Assembly: GCA_032718475.1 (NCBI GenBank)
Contig: JAUCBJ010004179.1
Location: 42,327-106,326 of the forward strand
From: Nemertoderma westbladi
Taxonomy: Eukaryota > Xenacoelomorpha > Nemertodermatida > Nemertodermatidae
DNA: 64,000 nt
Direction of reading: 5' to 3'
The notes under the pieces are model-generated. The model did no database searches and was not told the DNA's origin. It was given only the letters and a program-made list of their open reading frames with translations. A program made the translations under genes and the position numbers. Shown piece after piece: positions 55,851 to 64,000 of the stretch (positions within the stretch are counted from its first letter, which is position 1; each line of letters begins with the position of its first letter).

Positions 55851-56175
55851 GTAAGTAACTGAAAGTTGCATTGCTATTATTTTTATTTAAAAGAAAACAT
55901 GCAATTCAACTTTAACGAAACATGTCCTTAGAGGTCCAGCCCTGCAACCTGAGGGTGACCGGTTCATCCTACCTCGTTCTGACCTACCTAGCTATAACCA
56001 AAGCAAAGTGTAATATAATAGGTTATGTATGTGGAATGTGGATCGTATTACTAGACAAATATTTGCCTTCACTATAATTACTGGATAAAAGTTAAAAATA
56101 GTTTAAATAATGAGAAATATTGCGCTAATAATAATTAGTCGACATTATATTAACTGTTTATTACATTTTACGCAG
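55851..56175 (+). other. intron of the multi-EGF gene
   Basis: 325 bp, GTAAGT..TTACGCAG, AT-rich, nothing else seen. Confidence 0.8.
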
Positions 56176-56442
56176 CTGTCGGCCTGGTTTCGCTGGGGAT
56201 CGATGCCACGAGATGTGTCCATTCGGTAGTTATGGTAACGACTGTTCGTTGTCATGTCTGAGTGTCTGCGATTCAGTAGACTGCGACCCGGAGACGGGTG
56301 GGTGTCATCCGGAACCCAACGCCGTCGACTGTGTGTGTCCGAATGGGCAATGCCATCCGGATGGTAAGAGTTGTGTCTGTAACCCAGGTTACTCCGGGGA
56401 TAGATGCCAATACACCTGCTCGCGAGACGCCCCAGTTGAAAG
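56176..56442 (+). CDS. multi-EGF gene exon
   Basis: 267 bp, acceptor TTTTACGCAG, donor AAAG|GTGAGT. It encodes 'CRPGFAGDRCHEMCPFG', 'NDCSLSCLSVCDSVDC', 'DPETGGCHPEPNAVDC' and 'GKSCVCNPGYSGDRC'. The middle part is an irregular EGF with extra residues (CHPEPNAVDCVCPNGQC). Confidence 0.9.
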
Positions 56443-57191
56443 GTGAGTTGATATTGTGATTTTATAAGCCACACACGGAAGCAGTGAGCGTGTGGAAATA
56501 AGGCCGAAGTACTTTGCAACAGAACAATATTTATGTAGTTTTATTCTAAAAGAGGAACACGACAAAACTACGTAAAACTTTTGTTTCATGTTTCATATTG
56601 TTGGTGGAGTTTCTGAAATTTTAGAATAATATGGATTGATAAAGAATCAAAGTAGCAAACGTTTGAATCAAAAATCAAATTAACAAAAATTTAGTCAGAA
56701 GTAATTCGCTGTTGGTAGTTGGACTATCTTTGATAGTTGGAAATTTGGTCATTAGGCCAATATTTCATGGCGTTTTTAGTTATTTTATTAAAATTTTAAA
56801 AAAATTTTAAATAATTTTTTATGTATGTTATTGCAATTAAATGACAATTTAGACAATAGTGAAGAATACCAGGTATTCACTAAAACCCAGGTTACAGAAG
56901 AGCTGAATCTAACCAAAACAATATAAATTAATTTGTACTTGATCTGTAGGTTATAAAAGAGAAATAAGCGCTATAAAAACACTTAATAAGGAATAAAAAT
57001 TAAAAAAAATACAAATTCTTCATATAAATTTTCAATCAAATTCCGACCGACAAGTGAAAACCTGGTTTTCTTCGAATTGGCGCAATCCAGATTATCTTTG
57101 TGACTCTATTTGTTCCTGTATTTATATTATTGTTCTGTAACAATTACGAATGTGTCAGCTGATTAACCCGTGTATCTATCTATCATCATAG
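56443..57191 (+). other. intron of the multi-EGF gene
   Basis: 749 bp, AT-rich, acceptor ATCATCATAG. I see no repeat or gene in it. Confidence 0.8.
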
Positions 57192-57358
57192 TTGCCAATG
57201 CCCGGAATGGAGTTACGGCTCCAATTGTTCCAATACATGCCACTGTCTCAGAGAGCGGACGACTGGTTGTCGACCCTTCGACGGTCATTGTTTCTGTAAA
57301 CCGGGCTACATCGGTGATTACTGTGAGAAAGAGGGAACTGCATCGGAGGGCCGAATAG
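57192..57358 (+). CDS. multi-EGF gene, last EGF exon seen
   Basis: 167 bp, acceptor TATCATCATAG, donor ATAG|GTGAGT. It encodes 'CQCPEWSYGSNCSNTC', 'HCLRERTTGCRPFDG' and 'HCFCKPGYIGDYCEKEG', then 'TASEGRI', leaving the EGF fold. The donor at 57359 is the first of about 130 similar GGTGAGT sites in the following intron. If the intron is retained, the frame continues briefly as Val/Cys-rich sequence and then meets a stop. Confidence 0.9.
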
Positions 57359-60300
57359 GTGAGTGTCTAATGGTCGTACGGGTGAGTGTGTGTGTGTCTA
57401 ATGGTGGAACTGGTGAGTGTGTGTGTCTAATGGTGGAACAGGTGAGTGTGTGTGTGTCTAATGGTGGAACGGGTGAGTGTGTGTGTGTCTAATGGTGGAA
57501 CGGGTGAGTGTGTGTCTAATGGTGGAACGGGTGAGTGTGTGTCTAATGGTGGAACGGGTGAGTGTACGTGTGTCTAATGGTGGAACGGGTGAGTGTGTGT
57601 GTGTGTCTAAGGGTGGAACGGGTGAGTGTGTGTGTGTGTGTCTAATGGTGGAACGGGTGAGTGTGTGTGTGTGTGTGTGTCTAATGGTGTAACGGGTGAG
57701 TGTGTGTGTGTCTAATGGTTGAACGGGTGAATGTGTGTCTAATGGTGGAACGGGTGAGTGTGTGTGTGTGTCTAATTGTTGAACGGGTGAGTGTGTGTCT
57801 AATCGTGGAACGGGTGAGTGTGTGTGTGTCTAATGGTGGAACGGGTGAGTGTGTCTAATGGTCGAACGGGTGAGTGTGTGTGTGTCTAATGGTGGAACGG
57901 GTGAGTGTGTATGTCTAATGGTGGAACGGGTGAGTGTGTGTGTGTCTAATGGTGGAACGGGTGAGTGTGTGTCTAATGGTGGAACGGGTGAGTGTGTGTA
58001 TGTCTAATGGTGGTACGGATGAGTGTGTGTCTAATGGTGGAACGGGTGAGTGTATGTCTCTAAGGGTGGAACGGGTGAGTGTGTGTCTAATGGTGGAACG
58101 AGTGAGTGTGTGTCTAATGGTGGTACAGGTGAGTGTGTGTGTCTAATGGTGGAACGGGTGAGTGTGTGTCTAATGGTGGAACGGGTGAGTGTGTGTCTAA
58201 TGGTGGTACGGGTGAGTGTGTGTGTCTAATGGTGGAACGGGTGAGTGTGTGTCTAATGGTGGAACGGGTGAGTGTGTGTATGTATAATGGTGGAACGGGT
58301 GAGTGTGTGTATGTATAATGGTGGAACGGGTGAATGTGTGTCTAATGGTGGAACGGGTGAGTGTGTGTATCTAATGGTGGAACGGGTGAGTGTGTGTCTA
58401 ATGTTGGAACGGGTGAGTGTGTGTCTAATGGTGGTACGGGTTGGTGTGTGTGTCTAATGGTGGAACGGGTGAGTGTGTGTGTAATGGTGGAACGGGTAAG
58501 TGTGTGTCTAATGGTGGAACGGATGAGTGTGTGTGTCTAATGGTGGAACGGGTGAGTGTGTGTCTAATGGTGGTACGGGTGAGTGTGTGTGTCTAATGGT
58601 GGAACGGGTGAGTGTGTGTCTAATGGTGGAACGGGTGAGTGTGTGTATGTATAATGGTGGAACGGGTGAGTGTGTGTATGTATAATGGTGGAACGGGTGA
58701 ATGTGTGTCTAATGGTGGAACGGGTGAGTGTGTGTATCTAATGGTGGAACGGGTGAGTGTGTGTCTAATGTTGGAACGGGTGAGTGTGTGTCTAATGGTG
58801 GTACGGGTTGGTGTGTGTGTCTAATGGTGGAACGGGTGAGTGTGTGTGTAATGGTGGAACGGGTAAGTGTGTGTCTAATGGTGGAACGGATGAGTGTGTG
58901 TGTCTAATGGTGGAACGGGTGAGTGAGTGTCTAATGGTGGAACGGGTGTGTGTGTGTCTAATGGTTGTTAAGGGTGAATGTGTGTGTCTAATGGTGGAAC
59001 GGGTGAGTGTGTGTCTAATGGTGGAACGGGTGAGTGTGTGTGTCTAATGGTGGAACGGGTGAGTGTGTGTCTATAATGGTGGAACGGGTGAGTGTGTGTC
59101 TAATGGTGGAACGGGTGAGTGTGTGTCTAATGGTGGACCGGGTTTGTGTGTGTCTAATGGTGGAACAGGTGAGTGTGTGTCTAATGGTGGACCGGGTTTG
59201 TGTGTGTCTAATGGTGGAACGGTTGAGTGTGTGTCTAATGGTGGAACGGGTGAGTGTGTGTCTAGTGGTGGAACGGGTGAGTGTGGCTGTGCTAATGGTG
59301 GAACGGGTGAGTGTGTGTCTAATGGTGGAACGGGTGAGTGTGTGTGGCTAACGGTGGAATGGGTGAGTGTGTGTCTAATGGTGGAACGGGTGAGTGAGTG
59401 TCTAATGGTGGAACGGGTGTGTGTGTGTCTAATGGTGGAACAGGTGAGTGTGTGTCTAATGGTGGACCGGGTTTGTGTATGTCTAATGGTGGAACGGGTG
59501 AGTGTGTGTCTAATGGTGGAACGGGTGAGTGAGTGTCTAATGGTGGAACGGGTGTGTGTGTGTCTAATGGTTGTTAAGGGTGAATGTGTGTGTCTAATGG
59601 TGGAACGGGTGAGTGTGTGTCTAATGGTGGAACGGGTGAGTGTGTATGTCTAATGGTGGAACGGGTGAGTGTGTGTGTGTCTAATGGTGGAACGGGTGAG
59701 TGTGTATGTCTAATGGTGGAACGGGTGAGTGTGTGTGTGTCTAATGGTGGAACAGGTGAGTGTGTGTCTAATGGTGGACCGGGTTTGTGTGTGTCTAATG
59801 GTGGAACGGGTGAGTGTGTGTCTAATGGTGGAACGGGCGAGTGTGTGTCTAGTGGTGGTACGGGTGAGTGTGGCTGTGTCTAATGGTGGAACGGGTGAGT
59901 GTGTGTCTAATGGTGGAACGGGTGAGTGTGTGTGGCTAACGGTGGAACGGGTGAGTGTGTATGTCTAATGGTGGAACGGGTGAGTGTGTGTGTGTCTAAT
60001 GGTGGAAAAGGTGAGTGTGTGTCTAATGGTGGACCGGGTTTGTGTGTGTCTAATGGTGGAACGGGTGAGTGTGTGTCTAATGGTGGAACGGGCGAGTGTG
60101 TGTCTAGTGGTGGTACGGGTGAGTGTGGCTGTGTCTAATGGTGGAACGGGTGAGTGTATGTCTAATGGTGGAACGGGTGAGTGTGTGTCTAATGGTGGAA
60201 CGGGTGAGTGAGTGTCTAATGGTGGAACGGGTGTGTGTGTGTCTAATGGTTGTTAAGGGTGAATGTGTGTGTCTAATGGTGGAACGGGTGAGTGTGTGTC

Positions 60301-61037
60301 TAATGGTGGAACGGGTGAGTGTGTATGTCTAATGGTGGAACGGGTGAGTGTGTGTGTGTCTAATTGTGGAACGGGTGAGTGAGTGTCTAATGGTGGAACG
60401 GGTGTGTGTGTGTCTAATGGTGGAACAGGTGAGTGTGTGTCTAATGGTGGACCGGGTTTGTGTATGTCTAATGGTGGAACGGGTGAGTGTGTGTCTAATG
60501 GTGGAACGGGTGAGTGTGTGTCTAGTGGTGGAACGGGTGAGTGTGTGTCTAATGGTGGAACGAGTGAGTTTGTGTACAATGGTGGAACGGGTGAGTGAGT
60601 GTCTAATGGTGGAACGGGTGTGTGTGTGTCTAATTGTTGTTAAGGGTGTGTGTGTGTCTAATTGTTGTTAAGGGTGAATGTGTGTGTCTAATGGTGGAAC
60701 GGGTGAGTGTGTGTCTAATGGTGGAACGGGTGAGTGTGTATGTCTAATGGTGGAACGGGTGAGTGTGTGTGTGTCTAATGGTGGAACGGGTGAGTGTGTA
60801 TGTCTAATGGTGGAACGGGTGAGTGTGTGTGTGTCTAATGGTGGAACGGGTGAGTGTGTGTGTGTCTAATGGTGGAACAGGTGAGTGTGTGTCTAATGGT
60901 GGACCGGGTTTGTGTGTGTCTAATGGTGGAACGGGTGAGTGTGTGTCTAATGGTGGAACGGGCGAGTGTGTGTCTAGTGGTGGTACGGATGAGTGTGTCT
61001 GTGTCTAGGGGTGGAACGGGTGAGTGTGTGTCTGTTA
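57359..61037 (+). repeat. splice-donor minisatellite filling an intron (~130 copies of ~27 bp)
   Basis: The intron begins GTGAGTGTCTAATGGTCGTACGG and immediately repeats as GTGAGTGTGTGTCTAATGG followed by TGGAACGG, to 61037. Units differ mainly in the number of GT pairs, so length ranges from about 23 to 33 bp. Local blocks recur (for example 58260-58500 and 58627-58870). Each unit starts with (G)GTGAGT, a consensus 5' splice site. Only about 36 bp (61038-61073) separate the array from the acceptor, so almost the whole 3,715-bp intron is repeat. In some frames it reads as CVSNGGTGEC runs, which resemble EGF by chance or ancestry. Confidence 0.97.
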
Positions 61038-61073
61038 TAACATAACCTACTTGTATAAACTTCCACTTTTTAG

Positions 61074-61209
61074 GATTCACACGTTATTTCGCCTTCTTTG
61101 GTAAATTGGCTTCGTGCGCGTTGCCCTCAACCAAACAAGTCGGCAACCAAATTGTTTACGAGTGTCAGAACTTCACTCTAAACGGACTGAGACTCGCAAA
61201 TGCCTATAG
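61074..61209 (+). CDS. multi-EGF gene exon, non-EGF segment
   Basis: 136 bp, acceptor CCACTTTTTAG, donor AG|GTTAGT. Phases fit with 57358 and 61324. It encodes 'FTRYFAFFGKLASCALP', 'STKQVGNQIVYECQNF' and 'TLNGLRLANAYR'. I do not recognise the domain; two Cys are present. The exon is accepted because both splice sites and both phases agree and the frame is open. Confidence 0.75.
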
Positions 61210-61323
61210 GTTAGTTAATGAGTTGAATGAAAATAATTTATACCTTAGATAGTAATTACAAGTCATATCATACTCCTATTATATTCTCCCGTTTGTTATT
61301 AATCTCATTTTATATCCCTGTAG

Positions 61324-61456
61324 ATGTGAAGAAGGATGGGTTACTAAAGTTCCTGTAACAGGTGACTTCATGTTCCGCATCCCTATGAACCTCAACGACT
61401 TCTGCTTCAGCCTCCTGTACAACAAGGCTCGATATCCAAACCAAGTTGTCGCCAAT
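61324..61456 (+). CDS. multi-EGF gene exon, non-EGF segment, last exon seen
   Basis: 133 bp, acceptor TCCCTGTAG, donor AAT|GTAAGT. It encodes 'CEEGWVTKVPVTGDFM', 'FRIPMNLNDFCFSLLY' and 'NKARYPNQVVAN', ending in phase 0. No membrane helix or stop follows before the donor, so the gene continues. I found no further exon to 64000; the next intron contains repeats to the window end. Confidence 0.75.
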
Positions 61457-61920
61457 GTAAGTCTTTGTCTAAGTGTGTGTTCGACAAGGTCATATTGTAT
61501 TCCCACAACTCAAGTAAACTCTTTTATCTTATTTATTATATTTTGTATATTTTGCAATTTTATTTTTTATTATTATAAAATTATCGTTTGCTTAAAAGTA
61601 CTCGCGCAACTAGTGATATTAACGGGCATAGTGGCTGAAGATTAATGGCGCTTTGGTGGCCATCAGGGAGTTCGTTTAGTGTGCTCTATTTTCGGAATTG
61701 TTAGAATGTCCGACTTCCAACGTGGAGGTCAGTAGTTCGATCCTACTTGGGCTTTAAAGCAGGGATGGCAAAACGAAACGAAACGTTTTTCAAAAATGTC
61801 GTTTCGTTTTCGTTTTGTATTTACCAATCCGATCAATTTTTTTTTCGTTTCGTTTTGTATCAATCTTTGAAATTTTCGTTTAGTTTCATACATTTTAGAT
61901 TCGATTTTTGATTACCCTTT

Positions 61921-61951
<31 letters not shown>

Positions 61952-62509
61952 ATCACAACGCCTTGATATTGTAGTATAATGCAATAATTTTGTAGAAAAT
62001 AGTACCGAGTATAATTCTATCTATAATGAACGTGTTGAGTTGATTCACCCCAACTCTTTGCGGTAGGTCTGATTCACCCCAACTCTTTGCGGTAGGTCTT
62101 GCAGCCTTGAGTTTTATAGACCATACTGGTACCATATTACAGTTCTACTGCAGTCCGCCCTATGCTGTTGATTTGCAATGGTAACGGTAACTAATAGGCA
62201 ATAAAGGCCATACTCTGCATATTTGATTCTAACCCAAACAGACGATGTTTTCCAAATCTATTTTCTGTTAATGCTAATTTTTATTAATTATATAAATGAT
62301 ATGAAACGGGCTTAGCTATATTAAATTTGTTTTAATGTTGTAACAAGATAGAAACTTGATAGCTAGTTGGGATCGACCTTATTTATTTTACAATTTTCCT
62401 TCATGGCAATTTATTATTGTCTGGGGGGCAATTGTACTGTCACGGATGTATGAAGTAATCACTATTTTGTACCACAGCATTATAATAATTAAGCGTAGCA
62501 GCTACCTTC
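61457..62509 (+). other. intron with SINE-like relic and homopolymer
   Basis: A tRNA-like relic near 61685-61760 has a B box AGTTCGATCC. An AACGAAACG-rich imperfect inverted region lies at about 61768-61890. A 30-bp poly-C tract is at 61922-61951. A 29-bp direct duplication (GATTCACCCCAACTCTTTG start) spans 62042-62099. No gene. Confidence 0.6.
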
Positions 62510-62662
62510 AGTTCAGTTTGTCCAGAATGACAGAGCGTCGGTCTCCCAACATGGGAGGTTGTGAGTTCGAGCCCAGAATAGGAATAGCCCACTTTTCGGT
62601 GTTAACTATAAGGAACTAAAACTGCTCATCCCGCTGTAATGAGGACCTAGTATATCCTGGGG
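62510..62662 (+). mobile_element. tRNA-like SINE preceding the terminal minisatellite
   Basis: GACAGAGCGTCGG (A-box-like, about 62529) and TGAGTTCGAGCCC (B-box-like, about 62563) have tRNA-like spacing, followed by a short body ending TATATCCTGGGGGAG. The terminal array of AATGGTAGAATAATAAGT units begins at once, so it may have grown from this element's 3' tail. It differs from the SINE at 5160. Confidence 0.45.
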
Positions 62663-64000
62663 GAGTAATGGTAGAATAATAAGTAATGGTAATGGTAGAA
62701 TAATAAGTAATGGTAATGGTAGAATAATAAGTAATGGTAGTGGTAGAAGAATAAGTAATGGTAATGGTAGAATAATAAGTAATGGTAATGGTAGAATAAT
62801 AAGTAATGGTAATGGTAGAATAATAAGTAATGGTAGTGGTAGAAGAATAAGTAATGGTAATGGTAGAATAATACGTAATGGTAATGGTAGAATAAAGTAA
62901 TGGTAGTGGTAGAATAATAAGTAATGGTAGTGGTAGAATAATAAGTAATGGTAATGGTAGAATAATAAGTAATGGTATAATAATAAGTAATGGTAATGGT
63001 AGAATAATAAGTAATGGTAATGGTAGAATAATAAGTAATGGTAATGGTAGAATAATACGTAATGGTAGTGGTAGAATAATAAGTAATGGTAATGGTAGTG
63101 GTAGAATAATAAGTAATGGTAGTGGTAGAATAATAAGTAATGGTAGTGGTAGAATAATAAGTACTGGTAATGGTAGAATAATACGTAATGGTAATGGTAG
63201 AATAAAGTAATGGTAGTGGTAGAATAATAAGTAATGGTAATGGTAGTGGTAGAATAATAAGTAATCGTAATGGTAGAATAATAAGTAATGGTAATGGTAG
63301 AATAATAAGTAATGGTAATGGTAGAATAATAAGTAATGGTAGTGGTAGAATAATAAGTAATGGTATAATAATAAGTAATGGTAATGGTAGAATAATAAGT
63401 AATGGTAGTGGTAGAATAATAAGTAATGGTAATGGTAGAATAATAAGTAATGGTAATGGTAGAATAATACGTAATGGTAGTGGTAGAATAAAGTAATGGT
63501 AGTGGTAGAATAATAAGTAATGGTAATGGTAGAATAATAAGTAATGGTAATGGTAAAATAAAGTAATGGTAGTGGTAGAATAATAAGTATTGGTAATGGT
63601 AGAATAATAATTAATGGTAGTGGTAGAATAATAAGTAATGGTATAATAATAAGTAATGGTAATGGTAGAATAATAAGTAATGGTAATGGTAGAATAATAA
63701 GTAATCGTAATGGTAGAATAATAAGTAATGGTAATGGTAGAATAATAATTAATGGTAGTGGTAGAATAATAAGTAATGGTATAATAATAAGTAATGATAA
63801 TGGTAGAATAATAAGTAATGGTAGTGGTAGAATAATAAGTAATGGTAGTGGTAGAATAATAAGTAATGGTAATGGTAGAATAATAAGTACTGGTAATGGT
63901 AGAATAATACGTAATGGTAGTGGTAGAATAATAAGTAATGGTAATGGTAGAATAATAAGTAATGGTAATGGTAAAATAATAAGTAATGGTAATGGTAGAA
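62663..64000 (+). repeat. ~24-bp minisatellite running off the window
   Basis: Tandem units of TAATGGTAATGGTAGAATAA plus TAAG, with common variants TAATGGTAGTGG and shortened TAATGGTATAATAATAAG. At least 55 units are present, and both TAA phases prevent any long plus-strand frame. The array is cut by the window end. Confidence 0.95.

Noticed and set aside
57477-61080. Cys/Gly-rich frames (CVSNGGTGEC) as extra EGF-like coding exons
   Set aside because: GT-number variation changes the frame every few units, no frame spans the array, and the flanking exons join perfectly in phase when the array is treated as intron.

Overview
The window is nuclear DNA from a metazoan, most likely a marine-type invertebrate. 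This rests on spliceosomal introns with GT..AG ends, AATAAA polyadenylation signals, LINE, SINE and Ty3/gypsy elements, long minisatellites, and animal orthologues of COA6, GARS1 and GTF2H4. I cannot place it in a phylum from sequence alone.

The dominant feature is one very large plus-strand gene for a multi-EGF protein. I could place 14 consecutive exons between 8882 and 61456. All have in-phase junctions, and both gene ends lie outside what I can see. The exons sum to about 4,600 codons. One exon alone (37810-49232) is 11,423 bp and encodes about 3,800 residues, or roughly 88 eight-cysteine EGF units of about 43 residues (MEGF/SCARF/Draper-like spacing). Its flanking exons are ordinary (106-435 bp).

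Two introns of this gene consist mostly of tandem arrays built on their own 5' splice site. Intron 10117-20873 carries about 115 copies of a 90/94-bp unit made of the last ~84 bp of the upstream exon plus GTAAGTG. Intron 57359-61073 starts at its first base with about 130 copies of a ~27-bp unit, each beginning GTGAGT. This is the most unusual thing in the window.

The 16.8-kb intron 21012-37809 holds three genes on the opposite strand: COA6 (22872-23225), GARS1 (24102-26318) and GTF2H4 (27888-29249). All are single-exon, full length and uninterrupted. The same intron contains a young Ty3/gypsy retrotransposon (30030-35222, perfect 5-bp target duplication), a 144-bp near-perfect hairpin, a 30-bp E-box-bearing minisatellite and a candidate non-autonomous DNA element.

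Upstream of the EGF exons (1-8881) lie a METTL27-like methyltransferase gene (1979-2725), two LINE copies of one family, a fragment of a second LINE family, a tRNA-derived SINE sharing its tail with that second LINE, and a decayed minus-strand gene relic. Intron 51849-55012 contains a 50-bp minisatellite expanded from inside the SINE, with a LINE inserted into it with an 11-bp target duplication. The right end (62663-64000) is another minisatellite running off the window. Roughly a quarter to a third of the window is tandem repeat.
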